Of a stretch of DNA of 38,094 nucleotides, positions 1 through 7,562 are shown one piece after another. This DNA comes from a virus. The notes below the pieces were generated by a model. That model saw nothing but the letters and a program-made list of their open reading frames with translations, was not told the DNA's origin and ran no database searches. The stretch is from positions 1 to 38,094 of the IMG/VR virus record IMGVR_UViG_3300032516_000075. One strand, given 5' to 3'. How positions within the stretch are numbered: position 1 is the stretch's first letter; each line of letters opens with the position of its first letter. A program made the position numbers and the translations under genes.

Positions 1-370
1 CACCGTCATCGCCGAGGAGCACAAACGCCTGGAAGGGATTGTTGCCCCAGCCATAGATGATGTCTGTTGGCTGTTTCGACTGGTCGGTCCCATTCATTCC
101 CATGAGGAGCGTGCGAAGCAGGTACGAGAGACCGCGCTTGGTGAACTTGTTCTTGCTTGTGCGGTCCTCGATGGCGCACTCGGGATGGCGCATCCGTAGC
201 TTGCCGTTGGGACCGATCTCCCACAGGTCTTCGAATTGAACCTCGCCGTCAGGACCACTGCCTCTCAGCCCGCGGACGTCGTGCTGCACGCAACGGATGC
301 GTCCCTCTACTCCCAGGCTATCGGCCATCAGATTGGCGGGAAGAACCTGTAGATCTTGCATGCTCGACAT
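1..370 (-). CDS. Partial tail-region protein, C-terminus outside window
   Basis: An open minus-strand frame runs from an ATG at 370 to the window edge with no stop, so only the first 123 residues are visible. The start has a GGTGAG Shine-Dalgarno (SD) five bases upstream (GGTGAGCAACATG). The visible protein begins MSSMQDLQVLPANL and is mixed polar/hydrophobic, with no signal peptide, membrane helix or catalytic motif that I recognise. It follows the fibre and tail-surface genes in the same orientation with a 57-base gap, so it is probably another distal tail or fibre-associated structural protein (inference from position). I do not recognise the family. Confidence 0.75.
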   Translation of the reverse strand, partial: MSSMQDLQVLPANLMADSLGVEGRIRCVQHDVRGLRGSGPDGEVQFEDLWEIGPNGKLRMRHPECAIEDRTSKNKFTKRGLSYLLRTLLMGMNGTDQSKQPTDIIYGWGNNPFQAFVLLGDDG

Positions 371-427
371 GTTGCTCACCTCGTCTGCGCGTGGCAGGCA
401 CGCCTTGTGGTGAAGAGACGTCGTACG

Positions 428-1708
428 TTACACGCCGGACGTCACCAGTTCCAGTCGAAATCCAACCTTGTGTAGTCCCGAGAGCTTGGACACGTTCACC
501 GCGATGTCGTTGGTCAACAGCTTTCGATCACGCTCTCCGAACGTGGAGAACACCTCGGAGTCGTCCACGCGGATCGAAGCCTTCCAGAGTGCCCCAAGGA
601 TGGCCGCGTCGAAGCCCACAGGCTCGTCGACGACAGCGTATCGCAGGATGGCAAGAGTCGGGCTCTGGACGCTGAGGATGAAGTTCACGATGTTGTTGCC
701 TGGACTGGTGGCACCTGTGATCCGAATCGGTAGCTCGGCGTCAGCCGCTGAAAAGTCAGCGTCAGGCGCGATGATGGCAGACAGATCGTCTCCGCCGTAG
801 GCAACACGGGTGTCGTAGACACCGTCGAGCATGGCGCTGCTCAAGAAGGAGCCCGTCTCGTTGAGCTTTGGTGGAGGAGACAGCGTGACATCGTTCGGTC
901 CGACGACCGTGTCGATGATGTAGTAGGCGTTGTTGACCGAACCGGACCCGCTGATCTTCAGGAGGCGCTTGACGTCAAAGGCTGTGAATCCACCTCCGAC
1001 GATGTGCGCCGCACCGGAGACATTCAATGAGTTTGCGACGTTGTTGCTCAGCAGACGCGATCGAGTGCCCAGCGGGAAGCGAAAGGCGGGGTAGGTTGAA
1101 CCGCCCGACACGTGCAGACTGGCATTTCTACCGGTGGAGGTCGCCGCGATCTGAACATACTGATCGTCGGTGTAGCCCAGTGCCTGCGCCGCTGCGTCGA
1201 TCAGGCTCCCATTGATGATCGCAACTACCTCGGCTGCAGTGAAGGTACCTCCGCCGCCGAAGGAGATCGTCTGCTCAGAGCCGGCATCGACACGTACCTT
1301 GAGCGTGGCACCCGGATCGATGACATAGGGCTCGTGCGCCTCACTGGCCAACGAGGGATGGAACGCGACAGGATCACTGCTGGTGGGATGGCCGAGAATC
1401 TCGGTGCGTTTCAGAGTCGCCGTGCGCACCCAGGCCGGTGGTACTCCCTCGCTGTGTCCAGACACTTCGCGGAATCTGGGCATGTCGGGGGGCTGAACCA
1501 ACCCCGCGGCGATACGCAAGAAGTCCATTCCAGTCATGTCTAGAAACTGGAATGTGTCGAGTCGATCGTGCGTGGCCAGCAAGTGCGACTCGGCAAACTC
1601 GGACCCCAGGACGAAGACGTAGTCTCCATCTTGCGGATAGAACCCGGAGGGACGGAGACGTCCCTCCTCGATCCCAAAGCGATGCGTGAATGGTGACCGC
1701 TCAGCCAT
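428..1708 (-). CDS. Tail-surface protein sharing a beta module with the tail sheath
   Basis: 426 residues, no assigned family. Residues about 127-215 contain a beta-rich module with the pattern TLKVRVDAG, then TISF, then TAAEVVAIIN, then a final beta segment with SGG and an aromatic FRF. The same order (TLTVKIDGG, TIAF, TAEEVAAVIN, VTGG, FGF) occurs in the sheath protein encoded at 17800-20052, so the two share a homologous domain. Such modules are probably surface decorations (inference). The N-terminal 120 residues and C-terminal 200 residues are also beta-prone and have no membrane segment. It lies two bases downstream of the next gene's stop, in the fibre cluster, with a weak SD. Likely a distal tail or fibre-associated structural protein. 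Confidence 0.7.
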   Translation of the reverse strand: MAERSPFTHRFGIEEGRLRPSGFYPQDGDYVFVLGSEFAESHLLATHDRLDTFQFLDMTGMDFLRIAAGLVQPPDMPRFREVSGHSEGVPPAWVRTATLKRTEILGHPTSSDPVAFHPSLASEAHEPYVIDPGATLKVRVDAGSEQTISFGGGGTFTAAEVVAIINGSLIDAAAQALGYTDDQYVQIAATSTGRNASLHVSGGSTYPAFRFPLGTRSRLLSNNVANSLNVSGAAHIVGGGFTAFDVKRLLKISGSGSVNNAYYIIDTVVGPNDVTLSPPPKLNETGSFLSSAMLDGVYDTRVAYGGDDLSAIIAPDADFSAADAELPIRITGATSPGNNIVNFILSVQSPTLAILRYAVVDEPVGFDAAILGALWKASIRVDDSEVFSTFGERDRKLLTNDIAVNVSKLSGLHKVGFRLELVTSGV

Positions 1709-1710
1709 GT

Positions 1711-2412
1711 CTACATCTGCCGGTGGAGCTCGAACTGGTCCACGAAGCCTCGAGCTCCGCTCTGCGACGACTGGAAGCAGAACCCGCCGTAGCCGCCGCC
1801 CAGCGGATCGCTACCGGAGGCGATTCCCAGAGCGTCGTCGATGAAGTCGGCCATGCCTGGGATGGCTTCCCACGAGGGCGTGTTGCAGGCGTGCTGCGTG
1901 AGATCGTTCTGCAAGCACTTCAACACGACGTCGCCGTTCGGGTTCACGATGGAATCGAGTCGCAGCTGCAGCCAGGTGTCCCAGAGGAAGGTCTCGGAGG
2001 ACACGCGCAGGATGCTCGTGGAGGCCGGGTCCAGGCCCGCACCCAGTGACGTCTTGGCAAGAACGATGGCATGCGGATCAGCATCTGACAGACCGAGAAT
2101 GTACGCCTTGTCCTCGGTGGTAGCATTGATCAAGTTGACGAACAGGCCCACGGAGAAGCCAAGTGGGTTCACCGAACGTCCGCGCTTCAGGCACCCGCGA
2201 GCGGAGCCGCCCGTGGCATTGGCGGCATCGTCGCGGAGTGGGGCGAAGTTCGCGGCGTTGTAGAAGAGTCCCACCGCCTTCGAACCCGCCACGCGCGAGT
2301 TGAAGCCAAAGACGAAGCTGCCGCCACCGTTGGGAGGAGTGAAGCCAGCCGTGACACCTCGAGCGATATCGCCAGCTGCTGCGCCGAAAAGTCCAAAGTC
2401 GATCTCAGCCAT
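1711..2412 (-). CDS. Tail structural protein, possible ConA-like lectin fold
   Basis: 233 residues, started at the ATG preceded by GGAGCGACATC. The C-terminal half has the look of a concanavalin A-type jelly roll: a WLQLRLDS strand, a DVVLKCL strand, an FIDDALGI segment, a GGYGGFCF strand and a closing GFVDQFELHRQ strand. That last pattern (a Gly-Phe strand followed by a final D-x-F-E-L strand) is common in lectin-like beta sandwiches of phage structural proteins. This assignment comes from pattern only and is tentative. It sits among fibre and adhesin genes, so a role in surface recognition or glycan binding is plausible. No membrane segment or signal peptide is seen. Confidence 0.6.
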   Translation of the reverse strand: MAEIDFGLFGAAAGDIARGVTAGFTPPNGGGSFVFGFNSRVAGSKAVGLFYNAANFAPLRDDAANATGGSARGCLKRGRSVNPLGFSVGLFVNLINATTEDKAYILGLSDADPHAIVLAKTSLGAGLDPASTSILRVSSETFLWDTWLQLRLDSIVNPNGDVVLKCLQNDLTQHACNTPSWEAIPGMADFIDDALGIASGSDPLGGGYGGFCFQSSQSGARGFVDQFELHRQM

Positions 2413-2424
2413 GATGTCGCTCCA

Positions 2425-4263
2425 TCAGATGTCGAGGGTGAGAGTCCAGCCGGTCTCGAACTGCTCCGCCACGAATTGCGTACCGCGCCACTCTGCCTTG
2501 CCCAACGGCAGGGTGAAGTTCTTGGACAGATCGAGGATCTCTTTGATCCCGTTGAACTGCTGCTTGAACGGGTAACGAGGATCGGTTTCGATGCTGGTGA
2601 GACCGATCTCGGTGACCACCTTGCCGACACCGGCGGTGGTCTCGTCTATGAACCAGTAGCAGGCTTGTGTGATTCCATCGCGGTCGCGGAACTGCATCCA
2701 AAACTGCCCGTCCGAGAGCGACGCCACCACGTGCAAGGCGACGGTCCGGGAGAAGTCCACCAGAGCAGGCGCCTCGTACTCGTCGTCGTAGGCCAGGTCA
2801 TACGAGCCGAATGTGTACGAGCCGAGCATGCACGGATCAATCTGCGCTGTAGTGAAGCGCCACTCGCTGCCACTCCAGTAGCGTGCAGCTCCGATCTCGC
2901 AATCGCGCCATCCGGACTCGAAGGTCTCCTTGATACCCAGCTGCAGATGAACGATGTCGTTGAACCTCCAGGGGCTACGCGGTTGACGAACTTGGACGTC
3001 GGCATCGACTGCCGACTCGTCGATCACGGTCCCCAGGACTTCGACATCCGTGCTGGAAATGACTGCAGAGATCGTGTGGTCTCCCACGTTCTTCGATTGG
3101 CCGGTGATACGTAGGGTCTCCCAGAGGTGCGCGGGGACAAAGCTGCCATCGCGCACCGAGATTCGACTCTTCGCGAGGGTGGTCGCGGCGAATCCCATGA
3201 TCTTGGTACCGACGTAGCTGGCCAGGACCAGATCGCCAACCTGCGACGCGTCGTAGTAGCGACTGCGGAACTGGTCATTCGTGGGCCACACGTGACTACC
3301 GGGCAGCCTCCAGCCATTCTCGAAGATCTCTCCGGCGGGAACACCGACCTGCGAGCGGATGAGACCCCAGTCGTACAGGAACTGGATGTGACCACTCGGC
3401 CAAGACACCGATCCGGTACCCCACATGCCCACGCCCCAGGTCAACGAGCCCCAGATGCCACTGCCACCGGGGGTGTCCATGTCTACGAGGTCACTCTGAT
3501 CGCTGATCTTGCCAGACGTCGTCATACCGGGGACTGACCAACCGCGCTCGAAGCCCTCGTAGCTCAAGTCACCAACAAGACCAGCCTGTCGAGCTGGGAG
3601 ATCGGCGTGCGCCACGTCATTCAGATAGAGCGTGGAGAACTCGTTGCTCTGACCATAGCGAGTCAACGTGATGTGCGTGTTGAACTTCAACTTGATCTCG
3701 TTGACCAAGTCCACCGTACTGGTCAGGTCGCTGGCGGTTGGTCCGGTGACACGATTGAGCACGTCCTCCTTGCGATGCACTGCCGGCCAAGAGCTCAGGT
3801 GGCCAGCCGATACACCGGTCAGCTCCACATAGTGCAGAAGCAGTCGCAGCCACTCCGCATTGTTCTGCGCCTCGGTGGGCGTCGTGGGACGCGAGAACAA
3901 TGAGGCATAGTAGCTGGTTGTCGAGTCGACGACGCGATGCACGTGTCCAGCTGTGTCCGCGTGTCCTCGCAGGTCGGCGTTGAGTTCCTCGAGCAAGTTG
4001 TAGACGCTCATCCAGCCGCCGCCAACCGAGGCATCAGCCGTGGTGACAGCGTGTGCAGTGTCCTGACTTCCATGCACAAAGAATGGTAGGTACCAGCCCG
4101 CCTCGAAGAGCTCGGATGGCAACCACGAGATCATCGTAGGGCCAGAGTACGCCGCGCCGAAGACAGCGATGCCTTCCAGTGAGTAGCGTACGGCAAGGTT
4201 CCACAAGTCAGCCGTGCCCTGCACCAGCCCTGCGGTCTCGAATGATCGATTGTTAGCCATCAT
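2425..4263 (-). CDS. Tail fibre protein with repeated F-E-x-G-W motifs
   Basis: 612 residues. The five-residue motif F-E-x-G-W appears five times, at residues 53 (FEAGW), 238 (FERGW), 314 (FENGW), 448 (FESGW) and 602 (FETGW), usually after an acidic residue and at the start of a beta strand. The spacing of about 75-185 residues suggests repeated structural domains. No enzyme motif was found. The upstream gene stops at 4268 and its stop TAG is part of the SD (AGGTGA). Two consecutive ATG codons are possible starts (4263 or 4260), and the second has the better SD spacing. It sits beside the glycine-rich adhesin gene, as expected of a fibre or tip-associated protein. Function is inferred from position and repeats. 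Confidence 0.75.
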   Translation of the reverse strand: MMANNRSFETAGLVQGTADLWNLAVRYSLEGIAVFGAAYSGPTMISWLPSELFEAGWYLPFFVHGSQDTAHAVTTADASVGGGWMSVYNLLEELNADLRGHADTAGHVHRVVDSTTSYYASLFSRPTTPTEAQNNAEWLRLLLHYVELTGVSAGHLSSWPAVHRKEDVLNRVTGPTASDLTSTVDLVNEIKLKFNTHITLTRYGQSNEFSTLYLNDVAHADLPARQAGLVGDLSYEGFERGWSVPGMTTSGKISDQSDLVDMDTPGGSGIWGSLTWGVGMWGTGSVSWPSGHIQFLYDWGLIRSQVGVPAGEIFENGWRLPGSHVWPTNDQFRSRYYDASQVGDLVLASYVGTKIMGFAATTLAKSRISVRDGSFVPAHLWETLRITGQSKNVGDHTISAVISSTDVEVLGTVIDESAVDADVQVRQPRSPWRFNDIVHLQLGIKETFESGWRDCEIGAARYWSGSEWRFTTAQIDPCMLGSYTFGSYDLAYDDEYEAPALVDFSRTVALHVVASLSDGQFWMQFRDRDGITQACYWFIDETTAGVGKVVTEIGLTSIETDPRYPFKQQFNGIKEILDLSKNFTLPLGKAEWRGTQFVAEQFETGWTLTLDI

Positions 4264-4267
4264 TCAC

Positions 4268-5461
4268 CTAGAGCTTGGTCCGCATACGCTTGCGAATCCA
4301 ACCGGAGGCCTCTACCAGCACTTTGCCCTGGTAGATCACATCAGGTGTCGCTTCAACTGTGGCACCGGTTCGAAAAGTGCCATCCGAGCCACTGCTGCCG
4401 GACGGATAGTTGTAGCCATTCGGTGTTCCCGAGCCACCGCTTCCCCCGTTGCCTCCACTACCTCCACCTTCGTAGTGGGTGAACGATCCCAGGTACGTGG
4501 AAGTCGGACGCGCGGTGAGAATCTTGATGCGTCCGCCGCCACCGCCGCCACCGCCCACACCGCCGTCTCCACCACCGGCGTACATTGGCAGATCATCTCC
4601 ATAGGAACCGCCATTGCCGCCTTGACCGCCTTGCCCGCCATTGGCACCACGCACATCTAGATACGCAGTGCCACAAGTCACCTTGGGTGCTTGTAGATAG
4701 ATGGTGCCACCCGCTCCGCCACCTCCACCCTGGCCACCGCCACCGCCACCGCCAGCTCCATCGCTGAAGAGCGATGAACCGCCCTGGCCGCCGGTGGAAC
4801 CGGTGTAGGCTGTACCACCCACGCAATTGATAGTGGCGCTGACATAGATCGAACGCCGCGCTTCCACACGCACGAAGGTGCCACCGCGGCCACCGAAGCA
4901 TGTGGCAGCTCCGGCTGTGCTTCCACTACCTGGACTGCCACCACCTCCACCACCTCCACCGCCACCACTGCCACCACTGCCACCGTGGCAGGTTGAATCG
5001 ACACTGTTCCCGTAGGCCGAACCGCCCCCACCCGCACTGTGATAGGAGCCACCTCCAGCTTGTCCGGATCCAGCACCTGCCCCAGGGTAACCACCAGCTC
5101 CGGAGACTCCACCGCCGCCACCATGTCCACCACCAGCGCCACCGATGCCACCGCCACCTGGACCGGTTCCTCCTCCAGGTTGCGTGCCCTCACCACCCAC
5201 GGATGGGTACATGCCATTGGTTCCCGCTGCTCCACCCAAACCTGCCGCAGACGGTCCATAGGAACCAGTACCTATGGTTCCTCCCTCGATAATGGCTTCA
5301 ATGCAGTTGATTGTCAGACTGGTCAAGATGTAGAGCGAGTAGGATGCCACTACTTTGAAGACGCCAATGTTGGTGTGCACTCCACCGATGTAGTAGAAGG
5401 GCTCGGCGATGATCCAATCCGCGCCGCCATGATCGCCGCCACCTGTGGGAGTCCAGCTCAT
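4268..5461 (-). CDS. Glycine-rich tail fibre tip / adhesin
   Basis: 397 residues, extremely rich in glycine, with runs such as GGGGIGGAGGGHGGGGG. These are interrupted by short beta-type segments (for example FYYIGGVHTNIGVFKVVASY near the N-terminus, SIYVSATINCVGG, GTIYLQAPKVTCG and GRIKILTARP). Glycine-rich receptor-binding adhesins such as gp38 of T-even-like phages fold as a sandwich of polyglycine type II helices at the fibre tip (established knowledge). The present protein is longer and alternates glycine-rich blocks with beta rungs, so it is only an analogue. It lies 4 bases upstream of the F-E-x-G-W fibre gene and just downstream of the glycosyltransferase. Likely role: host receptor recognition (inference). 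The low-complexity sequence also creates long open frames on the opposite strand, which are artefacts. Confidence 0.75.
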   Translation of the reverse strand: MSWTPTGGGDHGGADWIIAEPFYYIGGVHTNIGVFKVVASYSLYILTSLTINCIEAIIEGGTIGTGSYGPSAAGLGGAAGTNGMYPSVGGEGTQPGGGTGPGGGGIGGAGGGHGGGGGVSGAGGYPGAGAGSGQAGGGSYHSAGGGGSAYGNSVDSTCHGGSGGSGGGGGGGGGGSPGSGSTAGAATCFGGRGGTFVRVEARRSIYVSATINCVGGTAYTGSTGGQGGSSLFSDGAGGGGGGGQGGGGGAGGTIYLQAPKVTCGTAYLDVRGANGGQGGQGGNGGSYGDDLPMYAGGGDGGVGGGGGGGGRIKILTARPTSTYLGSFTHYEGGGSGGNGGSGGSGTPNGYNYPSGSSGSDGTFRTGATVEATPDVIYQGKVLVEASGWIRKRMRTKL

Positions 5462-5468
5462 GCTCGTC

Positions 5469-6380
5469 TCACAGTTCTAGCCTGACTCGTGCCGACACGA
5501 GCTTGGCGTGGTACGGACAAAACAAGAGCTGCTCGGCCGCGGCGGACGGGGCCTTGCCAGGATCGTAGGGTTGGCGATCGTCCTGGAATCCGAAGAAGTG
5601 GTAGCAGACGAGCGGCTCGGCTTCGTCCACGACGATGCGCCCGTCGTCTGCTGCCGCGAGAGTGTGCGCGTTCAGGTTCCAAGAGCTCAGGTTGGCTCCG
5701 GGAAAGCGAACACCGCTGACCCCTGGATGTGCAACACGATCTCTCAGGATGACACTGAGGTAGCCCTCAGCTGCACTCTGATCGGCCTGGGGACCATGCT
5801 CGCACAGACACCACTCGGTCACCTTGCCCTGCCACCAGCGCAGGAAGGCACGTCCCTGCATCGTGTTGCGCACGATGAACAGGCCGTCGTTGAACAGCAC
5901 GCGAGCCGTTGGGACCGCCTCGGCCGCGACGACGGCGAAGGAGTGCGAGCCGATGACACGCAGCAAGGCAGACACGGGCTGGTAGAAATACATGTCCGAG
6001 TCCACACAGGCTACCAGACGCACGTGGTACCGCGAGAACACGAAGTCTGGCAGGAACGGCTTCAACGAGTTCACGTAGGCCGGCCACGGACGAGACGTCT
6101 TGGTCGCCGCGATGGCCGGAAAGCGCGCTTCCAGCTCGGGCAGAGGGATGACGACGATCGAATCGGAGATTCCTACGAGCTTGTTTTGAGTCTCGACGTC
6201 CAGAGCCAGAATGTAGACCCTAAGGTCGACGTTCTGCGTGAGCGCGGATTCGATGCAGACGACCCCCTCGACGATGTGCTGCTTGTCGAAGAGCAGAACC
6301 AGGCTCATCGGAGGCTCCGGCTCCAGGACGACTGGAGGAGTCAACGCCTCGGGAGGAATGCCTGGTGGAAAACTGGTCAT
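5469..6380 (-). CDS. GT-A type glycosyltransferase
   Basis: 303 residues. A typical GT-A nucleotide-sugar transferase layout is visible: an N-terminal Rossmann-like strand (SLVLLFDKQH, residues 26-35), a DxD metal/sugar-nucleotide motif in CVDSDMYFYQP (D127, D129), an FNDGLFIVRN segment, an RWW segment, a GANLSSWNL segment and a C-terminal YHFFGF. This pattern matches GT8-like or related transferases that move a sugar from a nucleotide donor. The substrate cannot be read. No membrane helix, so probably cytoplasmic. The first 24 residues are proline-rich, and M25 is an alternative start, but the ATG at 6380 has an AGGAGCG SD. Its position between two fibre genes suggests it glycosylates a fibre/adhesin or alters host surface glycans (inference). 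Confidence 0.85.
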   Translation of the reverse strand: MTSFPPGIPPEALTPPVVLEPEPPMSLVLLFDKQHIVEGVVCIESALTQNVDLRVYILALDVETQNKLVGISDSIVVIPLPELEARFPAIAATKTSRPWPAYVNSLKPFLPDFVFSRYHVRLVACVDSDMYFYQPVSALLRVIGSHSFAVVAAEAVPTARVLFNDGLFIVRNTMQGRAFLRWWQGKVTEWCLCEHGPQADQSAAEGYLSVILRDRVAHPGVSGVRFPGANLSSWNLNAHTLAAADDGRIVVDEAEPLVCYHFFGFQDDRQPYDPGKAPSAAAEQLLFCPYHAKLVSARVRLEL

Positions 6381-6392
6381 CTCGCATCGCTC

Positions 6393-7553
6393 CTAGAACA
6401 GCAGATACAGATCTGTGTACGATACCCACACCGTTCCGGTGCCCGAAGCCAACTTGATCTGGACCTCCACCGTGATCAACGTGTTGGAGCTCAGGCCCGT
6501 GATGACGGCCTCCGCGCCGGTCACCAAGCTGCCCTCGGACTCCACAGCCGTGGTGCCCAGATCCAGCGTCACGGTCCCACCGCTGAAGAGCATGCGACAC
6601 GCGGCGAGTCCCGTTGAACCGGTCGAGCGCCAGAAGGTGCCAACGAAGCGCACCTTGAGTGGAACCTTGGCAGAGTCGAACACGATCCTGAACTGCTTCT
6701 TGGTGACCCAACTTGTGCCAATCCCTGAGAACGTGGAGTCGTCGGAGTACGCGAGGAAGCGATCGACACCGCTGCCACCCGTGCCGAATTCGAGTGCGGT
6801 CTCACCTGAGTTGACCTTGACGACCTTGCCTGCCTGCCCCACGTAGGAGGACGGGCAGTCGTCCAGCAAGGTGAAGAGCGAGCTGGGTGTGTAGAATTCC
6901 AGCGCGTCCCCGGCACCGTTGACCCGAACTGCCTTGTAGGCCTGCAGGTAGTACGAGCTCGGTGTGTCCGTGAGATCAAGGAACGTCGCCGCACCGCCCC
7001 CACCCGCGGCGTACTCGAGGTTGCTCTCACCGGAGTGCACGCGAACGTACTTGCCCGCTTGCCCGGTCATGCTGCCAGCACCATCAACCAGGTTCACGAA
7101 GGCGAATTCACGGTTCTCCAGGTAGGCCGGTCCTGTCTCAGGTATCACCCCGACGGGTACGTGGTTGTCAAGGATCACTCCTGGACCATCCGTCAGATCG
7201 ACAAAGGCGCCCGCCCCACCACCCGTGCCAAACTCGAGTCCAGACTCATCCGACTTGACCTTGACGACCTTCCCACTCTGCAGGTAGTACGAGTCGGGAG
7301 CATCGGTCAGGGATAGAAACGTGCCGAGACCGCTTCCCTCAAGAGTGGCGACTCGGTGTCGCAGCGAGGGAGGAGACGTCGGCTGGTTCCCGGGGTTGCT
7401 CCCGACTTCACGAGCCAGGGACTGAAGCTTGTCACGCAGCGTGTGGATCTGCGAGACTCGGGTCACATCGGTCGTGTCCAGCAAGTTCGGCTGGACCGTG
7501 GCGATGTCATCCTGGGTGGTCGGATACGTTGTGCTCCAGTCCTTGATAGACAT
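6393..7553 (-). CDS. Tail fibre protein with LTD-type beta repeats
   Basis: 386 residues. After an N-terminal helix-forming region (residues 1-55, with TRVSQIHTLRDKLQSLAREV, a common phage fibre attachment pattern) come four or five repeats of about 32 residues. Their consensus is F-L-x-L-T-D-x-P-x-S-Y, then Q-x-G-K-x-V-x-V, then a small loop and L-E-F. Clear copies start near residues 79, 191 and 227. A looser one starts near 152 and a short one near 117. These repeats occur in many phage fibre shafts. The C-terminal 130 residues form a beta-rich tip (VRFVGTFWRS, VTLDLGTTAV, ITVEVQIKL). It follows the baseplate J gene by 9 bases with a TAGGAGACGACG leader, the usual place for a fibre. Confidence 0.85.
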   Translation of the reverse strand: MSIKDWSTTYPTTQDDIATVQPNLLDTTDVTRVSQIHTLRDKLQSLAREVGSNPGNQPTSPPSLRHRVATLEGSGLGTFLSLTDAPDSYYLQSGKVVKVKSDESGLEFGTGGGAGAFVDLTDGPGVILDNHVPVGVIPETGPAYLENREFAFVNLVDGAGSMTGQAGKYVRVHSGESNLEYAAGGGGAATFLDLTDTPSSYYLQAYKAVRVNGAGDALEFYTPSSLFTLLDDCPSSYVGQAGKVVKVNSGETALEFGTGGSGVDRFLAYSDDSTFSGIGTSWVTKKQFRIVFDSAKVPLKVRFVGTFWRSTGSTGLAACRMLFSGGTVTLDLGTTAVESEGSLVTGAEAVITGLSSNTLITVEVQIKLASGTGTVWVSYTDLYLLF

Positions 7554-7562
7554 CGTCGTCTC

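Noticed and set aside
4400-5300. Long plus-strand frames in the glycine-rich gene
   Set aside because: They are rich in His/Pro/Arg because of reverse-complemented glycine codons. No SD or recognised domain is present.
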